Assembly (NCBI GenBank): GCA_945833885.1 | Contig: CAMAFY010000008.1 | Coordinates: 1 to 64,000, forward strand | Direction: 5' to 3' | Source of the DNA: an uncultured Bacteroidales bacterium | GTDB taxonomy: Bacteria; Bacteroidota; Bacteroidia; Bacteroidales; Bacteroidaceae | Length of the DNA: 64,000 nt | Shown: positions 36,447 through 48,492 of the stretch, one piece after another | How the letters are laid out: the number at the start of each line of letters is the position of its first letter | Numbering within the stretch: the stretch's first letter is position 1 | Notes under the pieces: model-generated | Databases searched by the model: none | What the model was told of the DNA's origin: nothing | What the model saw: the letters and a program-made list of their open reading frames with translations, nothing else | Position numbers and translations under genes: made by a program

Positions 36447-36666
36447 GTACAAGGAAAACGAACGGACTGTACTGCGAAGGTAAACGCATTATGACGGAGA
36501 TAGGGTTGGAGGATAGAAAGAATACTGAAGCGTTTTGTGGAAGAAACGATTAAAGCGTACAAGGAAAACAAGTGGACTGTACTGCGAAAGTAAACGCATT
36601 ATGACGGAGATAGGCTTGGAGGACACAAAGAATACTGAAGCGTTTTGTGGGAAAACGCGGGAAGTT
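36447..36666. repeat. 110-bp tandem duplication (5 x 22 bp)
   Basis: Copy 1 starts at 36447 and copy 2 at 36557. They agree at all but a handful of positions over the first 100 bp. No reading frame or known element is recognised in the unit. Confidence 0.92.
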
Positions 36667-36697
36667 ACGAGGGGGAGGATTCCGCTCCCCGTATGCA

Positions 36698-36744
36698 GAA
36701 AAAAGAATGCCGCGCCTGCCCATGACGGACAAACGCGGCATTTT
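36698..36744 (-). terminator. Beta-galactosidase gene terminator
   Basis: On the minus strand AATGCCGCG pairs with CGCGGCATT and is followed by CTTTTTTC, 55 bp after the stop codon. Confidence 0.85.
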
Positions 36745-36798
36745 CTATGGTTCTTTCACGATGGACGATTGCCAGACGGCAGTCGTCGGACGGAAGAT

Positions 36799-40144
<3,346 letters not shown>

Positions 40145-40156
40145 ACATTACCTGGA

Positions 40157-41242
40157 TTAGGAGCGTCCGAACAGATGGCGTCTGAAGAAAGGCGATATGC
40201 GAAGGACGGCACTTGCAGCCAGACACACCGCCACCACCAGCGCCGCTCCCGCAAGAGAGGCGGTAAGATCGAGGACAAAATTCGGTCGGCATGCCTTGAT
40301 CCATGGACCGAGCATCGGGATATTGACGATGAAAAGGAAGTGGAGGAGATAGACATCGAGCGTGCGTACACCAATGTATTGCAGCGTTCTGCCCGCCAAA
40401 GTACGGCTGCTGAAGACCGAAGCATAGTGGCGGAAGACGAGGATGACCGTGAGCATCAGGGTGTACATGGCAAAGGTTCGCGGAAGATTTGCCCACTGTC
40501 GCCGCAGTTCATGCCAGCGGAAATGCTCGCAAACCGCCACGATGGCAATCGTCATGACCAAAGGGGCGAACCACGATGTGTCGAAAAGACGCTGGAAACG
40601 CTCCCAATAACGGTGTACGATGTTTCCGGCAACGAAAAAATGGAAGAAGATGATGACCTGGCTGACACTGGACCATTGTAGCCATTCCTGCTTCTGATAA
40701 TGGAACCATGAAGGCATGTACCAGGTGGCATATACCGACAATGCTCCCAACCATAGCAGCGTTATGGGTAGCCAACGCAGGCGCAAACGCTCCAGACGTT
40801 CGGTGAAAAAGTGCTCGATATACGCGAAAAGGTAGTAGATGATGAACATCTGAAGGAGGACAATCGTAAACCAATATCCTCCTTTTGTGTCGCGCTGGAG
40901 CAGGGAAACCGCCTCGTCCCAACTGCTGCGATGCAACATTATGATAAAGAGAGAGAAGAAGATGACGGTGGGAATGACCTGTATCCGTATCTTTTTCCAC
41001 AACGAATTGCCCAGCGTTCTCAGGTTCCAAAGGGTACGGGAACCGTAGGCAAAGAAGCCACTGATAAAGAAAAAGAGTGGCATACGAAAGAGCACACAGA
41101 GGCTAAGATACGACGAATCCTTAGGATTTTCGCCATATCCCATCATGCTGACGTGGTATGCCACCACAAGAATCATGGTAAAGCCTCGCATAGAATCTAT
41201 CCATTCCATACGAGGCTTTGATGTTTTTGGTATTCCGCTCAT
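40157..41242 (-). CDS. Acyltransferase family 3 membrane protein
   Basis: A 361-aa polytopic protein; the start at 41242 (MSGIPKTSKPRMEWIDSMRG) is preferred over 41275. The family opening WIDSMRGFTMILVVAYHVSMM contains the conserved His of acyltransferase-3 proteins, and about ten membrane helices follow (for example LFRMPLFFFISGFFAYG and FFHFFVAGNIVHRYW). Such enzymes O-acetylate or otherwise acylate sugars in the envelope. The acceptor is not known. It is followed by the beta-galactosidase gene's repeat-filled 5' flank. Confidence 0.85.
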   Translation of the reverse strand: MSGIPKTSKPRMEWIDSMRGFTMILVVAYHVSMMGYGENPKDSSYLSLCVLFRMPLFFFISGFFAYGSRTLWNLRTLGNSLWKKIRIQVIPTVIFFSLFIIMLHRSSWDEAVSLLQRDTKGGYWFTIVLLQMFIIYYLFAYIEHFFTERLERLRLRWLPITLLWLGALSVYATWYMPSWFHYQKQEWLQWSSVSQVIIFFHFFVAGNIVHRYWERFQRLFDTSWFAPLVMTIAIVAVCEHFRWHELRRQWANLPRTFAMYTLMLTVILVFRHYASVFSSRTLAGRTLQYIGVRTLDVYLLHFLFIVNIPMLGPWIKACRPNFVLDLTASLAGAALVVAVCLAASAVLRISPFFRRHLFGRS

Positions 41243-41339
41243 TAGATAGCAGCGGCAAAGACAGGGATTTCCCATCGGATGTGCGCCGTCGGCACCATCA
41301 TTTCGCGGTGATTTCCCTGCCGATACCGGAGAAAATGTA

Positions 41340-42254
41340 TTAGAACATTTCAGAAGGATACTGTCCAGCCTCGTGAAGTGCGGCCAATTTTGCCACTACC
41401 TCAGGACGGTCCTCGGGATATGTCACACCGAACCACTTGCTTGTGGTGTCGAGAACCTCGCAGGTTGCAGCCCCGGTCTTAATGAGATGGTCGACCATAA
41501 GTGGGATGAAAAACTCGCTTTTGAGGTTGGTTTGGTTCTTGGGATCAGCGAGGAATTGCTTGAAATATTCCTTGCTATGCTGGAAATAGTCGGGAGTAAA
41601 TCCCCAGAAATTCATGGAAACGGGGGTAGTATCAGGGATGCTTACCCACTCATCGTTCTCGTCAAGATACTGGACAACGCCGTCATGACGCTCGATTTTC
41701 GTGCGCTCCACCACTCCAGTAAGCAGATGTGTGGCATCGTTTGTCTCGCAAACGCCGCGGCTAACTGTTCCACTTTCGGAAAGCGTGTTGCCGACACGGA
41801 AACCTACCATGGCGTACTTTCCGGTAGAACCCTCGGGAAGATCGCTCAGGAACTTTGCCATTACCTTGAAAGCATCGCGGTCATAGAAGTCATCACAGTT
41901 GAGAACTGCGAAAGGTTCATTGACAATTCCGTCTCCCATCATCACAGCATGGTTCGTTCCCCACGGCTTTGTGCGTCCCTCAGGTACGGAAAATCCCTCA
42001 GGAAGTGCGTCAAGCGCCTGGAAACATAGGTCACATGGCACGTGACCTTCGTAGCGTGCGAGGATCTGTTCGCGGAACTGCTGTTCGAAATCACGGCGGA
42101 TTACCCATACAATCTTGCCGAATCCGGCCTCGATTGCGTCATAAATGCTGTAATCCATGATGCTTTGTCCCTGAGGGCCGAGAGTGTCTAACTGCTTAAG
42201 ACCGCCATAACGGCTGCCCATACCTGCAGCAAGGAGGAAAAGTGTTGGTTTCAT
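41340..42254 (-). CDS. Nucleotidyltransferase of the sugar-phosphate type
   Basis: A 304-aa cytosolic protein. The NTP-binding signature LLAAGMGSRYGGLKQLDTLG and the metal-binding LNCDDFYDRDAF are those of NTP-transferase (Rossmann-like) enzymes that make NDP-sugars; the usual PxGxxxMDY segment is present (LGPQGQSIMDYSIYD). The exact sugar cannot be assigned. It lies 98 bp upstream of the acyltransferase on the same strand, so both may serve surface glycan synthesis. Its own 5' flank holds the most uniform 22-bp array in the window. Confidence 0.85.
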   Translation of the reverse strand: MKPTLFLLAAGMGSRYGGLKQLDTLGPQGQSIMDYSIYDAIEAGFGKIVWVIRRDFEQQFREQILARYEGHVPCDLCFQALDALPEGFSVPEGRTKPWGTNHAVMMGDGIVNEPFAVLNCDDFYDRDAFKVMAKFLSDLPEGSTGKYAMVGFRVGNTLSESGTVSRGVCETNDATHLLTGVVERTKIERHDGVVQYLDENDEWVSIPDTTPVSMNFWGFTPDYFQHSKEYFKQFLADPKNQTNLKSEFFIPLMVDHLIKTGAATCEVLDTTSKWFGVTYPEDRPEVVAKLAALHEAGQYPSEMF

Positions 42255-42309
42255 AGTTGAATATTTTTGTAGATTGTTTTGGTAACGATGAATGATGTAA
42301 GGAAATCCT

Positions 42310-42485
42310 CAAAGGTTTACACCCAGAAGTGCAATGGTTTGCAATGGAAAAACCAAAGGTTTGCAATGGAAAGACCAAAGGTTTGCAATGGAAAGACCAA
42401 AGGTTTGCAACGGAAAGACCAAAGGTTTGCAATGGAAAGGCCAAAGGTTTGCAATGGAAAAACCAAAGGTTTGCTACGGGGGTAT
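42310..42485. repeat. 22-bp array, 8 units, highly uniform
   Basis: Eight exact 22-bp units with consensus start CAAAGGTTTGCAATGGAAAG; units 3 and 4 are identical and others differ by 1-3 bases. The outer units are diverged. The array starts 56 bp upstream of the nucleotidyltransferase start codon. Confidence 0.97.
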
Positions 42486-42604
42486 ACGCCAAGATATAGG
42501 CGAAGGAAAGTATAATCTTAGGTGGATTGCGACAAACTCATATACGAATTACGACAGAATCACACCTAAGCCACAAGGACATTTCAGATAATATCCATTG
42601 AATA

Positions 42605-42758
42605 CTCCTCGAAACACGTGATAACTCTTTCGGCATGCGCGATGACTTTTCCACGAAACACGCGATTGTACTCCTCGATACACGCCATCGCTTATCTTCG
42701 AAACACGCGGTTGCGTTCCCGAAATGCGGAAGGATGCGTGTCCGGTTTCCGAAATATC
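42605..42758. repeat. 22-bp array, 7 units, abutting a stop codon
   Basis: Seven exact 22-bp units with CGAAACACG at constant phase. The last ends 5 bp from the stop codon of the lipoprotein gene at 42764. Confidence 0.88.
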
Positions 42759-42763
42759 AGGAA

Positions 42764-43486
42764 TCAACGACGGCCGAGGTAAGTGCCGGACGTGCGGATT
42801 TTGAAAGATTTCGAGGGGTCGGTGGTGTAGCCTTTCTGGGCAAATCCTATGCGGAATGTGGTGACTCCGGAACGTAGTTTGCGCTTTGCATTGACGACAC
42901 AGCGGTAACGGATGCCCTGACCACTGCGGATGCACGAGATCGTTGCGGTAGATGAAATGCGAATCCGCTCATTATCGCAGGTGACAATCGGGGCTACGTT
43001 ATAGATGGGACGGCCGCTACGGTTGTAGATGTCAAGACTGATGTATGCCGTCTCCTCAGGTTCGAGATAACGGTTGCCGTTGTCGTCGGTGAAAACGATG
43101 TTGCGGATTTCAAGATAGTCGGCAGGATTGGTAGGCGGAGCATAGTCATAATCGCCGCCATTGCCGTAGTTGATGCTGTTGTCGTAGCCGTAATCGGAGT
43201 AACCGTTGCCGTAGTCGTAGCCATAATCGTCGCCACGGTTGCCGCCAGTGTTGCCATGCCGTTCCTGCTGGGCTTTGGCACTTGCCACTCCTGCCGCCGC
43301 TCCTGCCACGCCGCCAACCAGGGCACCGACGTTGGAACCATGGTATCCACCGACGATGTCGCCGATGATGGAGCCGAACACGGAGCCCACATAAGCACCG
43401 GTAACGCCGCGGTGCCACTCTGTATTGGTGGTACAACTGCTGATGACAAACAGCAATGCGACCATTAAAGTCAGATGTTTTCTCAT
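42764..43486 (-). CDS. Glycine-zipper lipoprotein
   Basis: The frame is open to 43708; the start at 43486 (MRKHLTLMVALLFVISSCTTN) gives a lipoprotein signal with lipobox ISSC and 240 aa in total. Residues 25-65 form a glycine zipper (VGSVFGSIIGDIVGGYHGSNVG ... GGVAGAAAG, interrupted here for length). A Tyr/Gly/Asn-rich stretch (80-110) follows, then a beta-rich C-terminal domain (YLEIRNIVFTDDN ... SFKIRTSGTYLGRR). Glycine-zipper lipoproteins sit in the outer membrane; the function is unknown. Confidence 0.75.
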   Translation of the reverse strand: MRKHLTLMVALLFVISSCTTNTEWHRGVTGAYVGSVFGSIIGDIVGGYHGSNVGALVGGVAGAAAGVASAKAQQERHGNTGGNRGDDYGYDYGNGYSDYGYDNSINYGNGGDYDYAPPTNPADYLEIRNIVFTDDNGNRYLEPEETAYISLDIYNRSGRPIYNVAPIVTCDNERIRISSTATISCIRSGQGIRYRCVVNAKRKLRSGVTTFRIGFAQKGYTTDPSKSFKIRTSGTYLGRR

Positions 43487-43602
43487 TTTCGTTTCTGTGT
43501 TTTTGGGTAAATAAGTGAACAAAACCAAGCGGTTTCCATTGCTTGTGAGCATAAATGATTTTGCACACTTAGTTTTATAGAATCGGTAACCACCCAACCA
43601 TT

Positions 43603-43778
43603 CGCCGCACCCGTCGGCAGTCGTCGCCGAACCCGCACCCATAGTCCGCCCCACTCCTATATTTATATATAAGGAGTCGGGGGCTGATTTTGGGGACATC
43701 GGCGGCACACACTAAGGTTGTCGGCGACCAAGACATTGGAGGTCGGACGCTGATGCTGGGGACATCGGCAAGCAAAAT
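43603..43778. repeat. 22-bp array, ~8 units, with TCGG anchor
   Basis: Two units (43603, 43625) share CGCCGMACCCG. After a hairpin-rich unit (ACTCC ... GGAGT around a TATA-rich loop) come five units (43669-43778) with TCGG at exactly the same phase. Confidence 0.75.
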
Positions 43779-43794
43779 CCGGAAAAAGTCCGTC

Positions 43795-44676
43795 CTATTT
43801 AACGACGATGACCAGATATTTGCTGACACTCCAGAACTTATCGGGGTCAGTTATGCGCAGGATGTACTGGCCTTGGGCATCCTTGTCGAGGCGGTATGAA
43901 CCGGCAGGATGCGTGGTCATCAACGTTGCGCTCTTGCTATAAAGGCGGATAACCTTGTCGATGCGGATGTCAATCTTGGTGAAATAGTCCTTATTGAAGT
44001 TCTCTTTCTGCAAGACTTCTCCGCTTTCGAGGATGTGTTCGTTCTTCAATTCCTTCTTGGTACCGAAGACATAGTATGCCGTATGCAGGTCTTTGTCCTG
44101 CGCACTGATGGTACGTGCGCGGCTATCATTCTCAGCCGTGAGGTTGCCGACATTGGTCTTCAGTTCGCCAATCTGCGTCTCCTGTTCGGCAATGACAATA
44201 TCTTTTGCCGCCAACTGTTGGCGAAGGTCATCGATTTGTCCCTTCAATTCATCCATCTGCGCGGTCATTGTGCTGATGGTGTTCTCCAAAGTTGCCTTCA
44301 ACTGCGAATTGCTGACGTTCGCTTGCTTGAGTTGCTGGCGGAGATTGTTGATAAGTTCGTTGTTAAGGTTGACACTTTGCTGGATAGTTCGCATATCTTC
44401 GAGTATCGCCTGCTTCTGATTGGCCTCACCATTGCGGCGTTCTACGTTGATACGTCCCTGTGCCTCGTTGATTTTTCTGAAACCCTCCTGGATTTCATTC
44501 ATGGTGCTCAACATATCGTTCAACTCATTCTCCTTCTGAGTCAGTACATTCTGCAGAGAATCTTCTGTGGTGATGGCGTTCATTGCCTGTTCTTTCTTCG
44601 TTTCGCATGAGAAGATCAGCATCATAGCCGTGATGATAGCGATGAACGATGCCATGGCAAAAAGAATCTTTTTCAT
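43795..44676 (-). CDS. Coiled-coil lipoprotein
   Basis: A 293-aa protein with signal MKKILFAMASFIAIITAMML and lipobox IFSC (Cys24). Residues 40-190 are a long coiled coil rich in Gln, Glu and Leu (ELINNLRQQLKQANVSNSQ, LKGQIDDLRQQLAAKD). The last 100 residues form a compact domain (TAYYVFGTKKELK ... YRLDKDAQGQYILRI) found at the end of several Bacteroidota coiled-coil surface proteins. Some relatives are annotated as adhesins, which I cannot support from sequence alone. Confidence 0.75.
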   Translation of the reverse strand: MKKILFAMASFIAIITAMMLIFSCETKKEQAMNAITTEDSLQNVLTQKENELNDMLSTMNEIQEGFRKINEAQGRINVERRNGEANQKQAILEDMRTIQQSVNLNNELINNLRQQLKQANVSNSQLKATLENTISTMTAQMDELKGQIDDLRQQLAAKDIVIAEQETQIGELKTNVGNLTAENDSRARTISAQDKDLHTAYYVFGTKKELKNEHILESGEVLQKENFNKDYFTKIDIRIDKVIRLYSKSATLMTTHPAGSYRLDKDAQGQYILRITDPDKFWSVSKYLVIVVK

Positions 44677-44803
44677 AGGAAGATAGTATTAAGTAGGGAA
44701 TTTTAAGGTGGGCGTTTCTGCATTCCACCATTGTTTTTACGTGAGTTCTATAAATCACCTCCGTGATTTTCCATTGTACGTTGCGGGGGATTTCACATTA
44801 TTT

Positions 44804-44943
44804 ACAAGATGGCCTCAACTTGTTCACAAGATTTCTTCACCTTTTTATATAAGATATTTTCGCCTTGTTCACATGATTGTCCCAACTCATGTACAAGATA
44901 ATTTTACCTTATATACAAGATGCTTTCGCCTTGTTTACAATGG
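44804..44943. repeat. 22-bp array, 6 units, AT-rich
   Basis: Six units (one of 23 bp) start ACAAGAT or ATAAGAT and end in CTTGTTC-like sequence, so ACAAG and CTTGT form short inverted repeats across unit borders. It lies between the rsmI 3' end and the coiled-coil lipoprotein's 5' end. Confidence 0.88.
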
Positions 44944-44977
44944 AACTATTGGGAAATCGCCGGGAAAGACCTCCGTG

Positions 44978-45715
44978 CTATTCGTAGATGGGCTGTCCGG
45001 TGATGGGGTCTTTCGCGATGGGTTTCCGCTTTTCGCGTGCCGTTGCGGCGTCGGTCTTGCCGGCAACCACAATGACAAACTCTCCGCGGGGCTCGTTTTC
45101 CTCGAAATGCGCTGCGACGTCCACGAGACTTCCCCTGACACTTTCCTCGTGGATTTTCGATATTTCCCGACAGGCGCTGCACAGTCTTTCAGCCCCGAAG
45201 ACCTCAGCCATCTCATGCAAAGCCTTGACCACGCGGTGCGGACTTTCGTAGAAAATCATGGTGCGTTCCTCGTCTTTGAGTGCGGCAAGCCTTGTTGCCC
45301 TACCCTTTTTCTGCGGCAGGAAGCCTTCGAAACAGAAGCGGTCGCAGGGGAGACCACTGCTGACAATGGCCGGAACGAACGCTGTGGCGCCGGGCAAACA
45401 TTGGACCTCCACACCCTGCGCTACGGCAGCCCTGACGAGCATAAATCCGGGGTCGGAGATGCCAGGTGTGCCAGCATCGCTCACCAAAGCCATTGTTTCG
45501 CCGGCAGCCATACGGGCGGCGAAGGCCTCGGCCGTGGCATGTTCGTTGAACTTATGGTGACTTACGAGGCGCGCACTGATGTCATAATGCTTGAGAAGTA
45601 CGCCCGTTGTGCGGGTGTCTTCGGCAAGAACGACATCGGCTTCCTTGAGGATTCGCAGGGCACGCAGGGTGATGTCCTCCAAATTGCCAACAGGTGTAGG
45701 TACGAGATACAGCAT
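44978..45715 (-). CDS. rsmI: 16S rRNA (cytidine1402-2'-O)-methyltransferase
   Basis: RsmI methylates the 2'-OH of C1402 in the decoding centre. The 245-aa protein is slightly shorter than E. coli RsmI. It starts MLYLVPTPVGNLEDITLRAL and carries the tetrapyrrole-methylase-fold motifs AEDTRTTGVLLKHY, LVSDAGTPGISDPG, CLPGATAFVPA and EGFLPQKKGR. A clear promoter (45848-45880) lies 133 bp upstream. Confidence 0.96.
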   Translation of the reverse strand: MLYLVPTPVGNLEDITLRALRILKEADVVLAEDTRTTGVLLKHYDISARLVSHHKFNEHATAEAFAARMAAGETMALVSDAGTPGISDPGFMLVRAAVAQGVEVQCLPGATAFVPAIVSSGLPCDRFCFEGFLPQKKGRATRLAALKDEERTMIFYESPHRVVKALHEMAEVFGAERLCSACREISKIHEESVRGSLVDVAAHFEENEPRGEFVIVVAGKTDAATAREKRKPIAKDPITGQPIYE

Positions 45716-45847
45716 TTCCGACGGGGGGATGGTAGGTTTTCAGGTGGGTTCCACAATTTTCCTCCGCAAACTCATCCGTTGTTTTTACGGGGATGTTTCG
45801 CCACCTCATATCGATTTTGCCCTTGAATGTCAAGCGCACTTTATGCT

Positions 45848-45880
45848 GCAAAAATAGAAAAAACCTGTGGGTTGGGCAAA
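45848..45880 (-). promoter_or_regulatory. rsmI promoter, full Bacteroidota consensus
   Basis: On the minus strand TTTG, exactly 20 bp, then TATTTTTGC. The remainder of 45716-46086 shows no gene. Confidence 0.85.
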
Positions 45881-46086
45881 GAAAAGCCTCTTTTTTCTCC
45901 TTTTTTATACCTTTTTGGCAATTACAACGCCACGGAATGCAGGAATATACCTCATATAATGAGGTTCGGAAATCAGCATAACGGATAGTTGTTTCCGCTT
46001 GAAAATCCATCGGGGAACGGTGGAAACGCGCGGAAACATCCACTAATGAGCGTCGGAATTTCGGAGCGGAGCATCCGGCAAGGGCA

Positions 46087-46123
46087 CAAAAAAAGGGACC
46101 AACTTCTGAAGTCGGTCCCTTTA
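46087..46123 (-). terminator. rplU-rpmA operon terminator
   Basis: On the minus strand AAAGGGACCGACTTC pairs with GAAGTTGGTCCCTTT and seven T follow, 47 bp after the rpmA stop. Confidence 0.92.
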
Positions 46124-46169
46124 TCGTAGTTCCTTTTTTCCTAAAATTGAAGTCGTTGGAAATGGAAAG

Positions 46170-46433
46170 TTATGCTTCAGCCTCGGTAACTACCGAAACA
46201 ACGCTGCGGTCGCGGTTGCCACGCTTGAAGATAACAGTGCCATCAGCGAGAGCATAGAGGGTATGATCGCTACCCATACCTACGTTCTTGCCGGGGTAAT
46301 GAACGGTACCACGCTGGCGAACGATGATGTTTCCAGCCTGGCAAGTCTGGCCACCCCAAATCTTAACGCCTAATCTTTGTGAAGCCGATTCACGGCCGTT
46401 CTTAGAACTACCTACACCTTTCTTGTGTGCCAT
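46170..46433 (-). CDS. rpmA: 50S ribosomal protein L27
   Basis: The frame is open to 46460, but [20 protein letters not shown] at 46433 is the universal L27 start, giving 87 aa. L27 reaches toward the peptidyl-transferase centre. There is no Firmicutes-type cleavable N-terminal extension. It follows rplU by 19 bp and is co-transcribed. Confidence 0.98.
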   Translation of the reverse strand: MAHKKGVGSSKNGRESASQRLGVKIWGGQTCQAGNIIVRQRGTVHYPGKNVGMGSDHTLYALADGTVIFKRGNRDRSVVSVVTEAEA

Positions 46434-46452
46434 GTTTTCTAAATTTAATGGA

Positions 46453-46770
46453 TTAAGCAATTACTTCCTTTACGGAAACTTCAGTGAACTGGTGACGATA
46501 GCCGTTGAGTTTGCGGTATCCCTTGCGACGCTTCTTGTGGAAGATCAGCACTTTGTCGCCCTTTACGAGGGGGGAAACCACCTCACATACTACCTTTGCG
46601 CCCTCTACTGCGGGAGCGCCGACGGTGATAGTACCGTCGTTGTCGACGAGGAGAACCTTGTCGAACTCAACAGTCTGTCCGGCTTCTGCAGCCTGGATGT
46701 GGTTAACGAAGAGTTTTTTTCCTGCTTCTACCTTAAACTGTTGACCGTTAATCTCTACGATTGCGTACAT
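46453..46770 (-). CDS. rplU: 50S ribosomal protein L21
   Basis: A 105-aa protein starting [20 protein letters not shown], with the C-terminal signature [19 protein letters not shown]. It is the first gene of the rplU-rpmA operon, with a consensus promoter at 46891-46923. The ~115-nt leader between the two is G/C-rich and may fold, as r-protein leaders often do; no known motif is recognised. Confidence 0.98.
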   Translation of the reverse strand: MYAIVEINGQQFKVEAGKKLFVNHIQAAEAGQTVEFDKVLLVDNDGTITVGAPAVEGAKVVCEVVSPLVKGDKVLIFHKKRRKGYRKLNGYRHQFTEVSVKEVIA

Positions 46771-46890
46771 TTAATTTATGAAAATTATTGTATAAAACGG
46801 TTTTTTCCGGGAGGCGGCATCTCGCATTTTCCGGCATTGCCGATGATGGATAAGCGCTTTTTCTGCCCCGTCGGACTCTACAAATCGGCT

Positions 46891-46923
46891 GCAAAATTAC
46901 GACTTTCCGCGACGTTTTACAAA
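46891..46923 (-). promoter_or_regulatory. rplU promoter, full Bacteroidota consensus
   Basis: On the minus strand TTTG, exactly 20 bp, then TAATTTTGC. Confidence 0.88.
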
Positions 46924-47088
46924 TTTTCGTCCTCTTTTTTCCAATTTTCTCCTGTTTTTTCGTCGTTCTTCGCTCAATATTAGCCGTTTATGCTATCCGA
47001 ACTTGACGCATTTCACTATCCGCAAATCCGGCACTTGCGTTCTGAAGGCTCGTGGACTTGTGAAAGTATGTTCCGAAGTTTGCTGGAA

Positions 47089-47242
47089 AAAGTGCGGAAC
47101 TTTTTGATGTAAAGTGCGGAAGTTTACGATGCAAAGTGCGGAACTTTTTAACGCAAAATACGGAGGTTTTTAATGCAAAGCACGGAGGTTTACGGTGCAA
47201 AGCACGGAAGTTTTCGATGCAAAGTGCAGCAGCGTGTGCGGA
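47089..47242. repeat. 22-bp palindromic-core array, 7 units
   Basis: Seven exact 22-bp units with cores such as AAAGTGCGGAACTTT, AAAGTGCGGAAGTTT, AAAATACGGAGGTTT and AAAGCACGGAGGTTT, and linkers often ending in GATGC or AATGC. The array starts about 125 bp after the stop of the gene at 47367. The gap 46924-47088 shows nothing else. Confidence 0.95.
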
Positions 47243-47366
47243 AGACTACGAAAAAGAGCAGCACAGAAAAGGGATTTCCCTCCTATGCCGCTCTTGAAGA
47301 AATTATGAAAAGCAGTATGTTTTTTTTGCGTATCTTCCGGCGCTTCGTCCCGGAAAACACGACGGA

Positions 47367-48209
47367 TTACCTGAACGAACGCCCGGATTCCGGCCTACCG
47401 TTGACGGGCATTCCCGGACGCGTGCCGTAGTCGGGGGCCTGAATCCTGCGTTTTCCTTCGCCATTGCCCCCAGGTTGTGCGGGATTATAGCCCGGAACGC
47501 CGTGGGAAACATCGAAGAAGCCGGGCTGATTGTCGTAGAAATCGTGCTCAACCGCCACACTGATGGAGGCATTCCGCCCGATTTTGAACTCGGCGGCCGC
47601 GCCGATTCTGCCACGGAAGTTGGCATACGGGTCGAAAGGATAGGCATCCCACCCGCTTCCCCACGGACCTCCGTAGCCGCCATAACAGCCATAATAGGGG
47701 TAACGTCCGCAGTACGAATCGCCGGGAACAAAATTATAGGACCCGTAAAGGTAAAGATTGCACCAGTCGGCGGCGCGGTATCCCAGTATTCCTGCAATTC
47801 CCGCTTCCGTCTGATGCCATGTTCCCCAGTCCATCCGCGCGCCATAGACGCCGATTGCTCCCAGCCAGCGCTTGTCTTTTCCAAAAGGCATGGCATAGGC
47901 CAGCGCCAGATGCTCGCCGAATCCCGCGCCCTTCCGGCGGTTTTTGCCGAAACTTGCCGACACGCTCACGCCCACTTCGGCATTGACACCCTCGTGAAGG
48001 CGCCAAGGATAACGGCCGGGCGACCAGGGCAATGCAATGCTTTCGCCGTCCGACACCGAAAGCGTATCGGCCGATGCCGCGAGGATTTCGTGGGTCAGCA
48101 GGGGACGCCGACGCAAACTGTCGCCCGATGTGGGGACCGTCTCCTGGGCATGGGCACAGAAAGGCACAAAGGATGTCAGTAATAATATTATATGAATGAG
48201 GCGCATCAT
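47367..48209 (-). CDS. Secreted protein of unknown function, 280 aa
   Basis: The signal peptide is MMRLIHIILLLTSFVPFCAHA (the second Met, 48206, may be the real start). The mature part looks like a small outer-membrane barrel: alternating stretches such as GVNAEVGVSVSASFGK, LALAYAMPFGKDKRWLGAIGVYG, NLYLYGSYNF and ISVAVEHDFYDNQ. A Tyr/Gly/Pro-rich loop (about 165-190) and a Pro/Gly-rich tail are also present. No family is recognised. It diverges from the amidase gene 280 bp away. Confidence 0.65.
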   Translation of the reverse strand: MMRLIHIILLLTSFVPFCAHAQETVPTSGDSLRRRPLLTHEILAASADTLSVSDGESIALPWSPGRYPWRLHEGVNAEVGVSVSASFGKNRRKGAGFGEHLALAYAMPFGKDKRWLGAIGVYGARMDWGTWHQTEAGIAGILGYRAADWCNLYLYGSYNFVPGDSYCGRYPYYGCYGGYGGPWGSGWDAYPFDPYANFRGRIGAAAEFKIGRNASISVAVEHDFYDNQPGFFDVSHGVPGYNPAQPGGNGEGKRRIQAPDYGTRPGMPVNGRPESGRSFR

Positions 48210-48475
48210 ACGGCTTGGGGGATATGATAGTTCTGTCGATATAGTCCTGTTGGCGGGAATTTCCTGCCGGGGGCTGAGGAAATTCCTGCCGCCATGTGCC
48301 GCACGCGGGGCATCGGAGCACGGCTCTGCGACACGATGGACAACGCTGCAAATTTACAACAATTCCGCCAAAAGTTCAGCGATTACAGACATCAAAATCC
48401 CATTGTTTAACTCCTTTATACATATCTTTTCGCAAAAACTTACGCTTTCCACAAGGTTTTGTGAAAAAAAACTCG

Positions 48476-48484
48476 TATTTTTGC
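48476..48484 (+). promoter_or_regulatory. Amidase gene -7 box TATTTTTGC
   Basis: An exact TAnnTTTGC match 9 bp before the amidase start codon, which implies a very short leader. The TTTTG upstream is closer than the usual 20 bp. Confidence 0.6.
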
Positions 48485-48492
48485 GCATCGTT

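Noticed and set aside
46900-46980. T-rich stretch upstream of rplU as a 22-bp array
   Set aside because: Spacing of the TTTT blocks is about 20 bp and irregular; the promoter explains part of the sequence.
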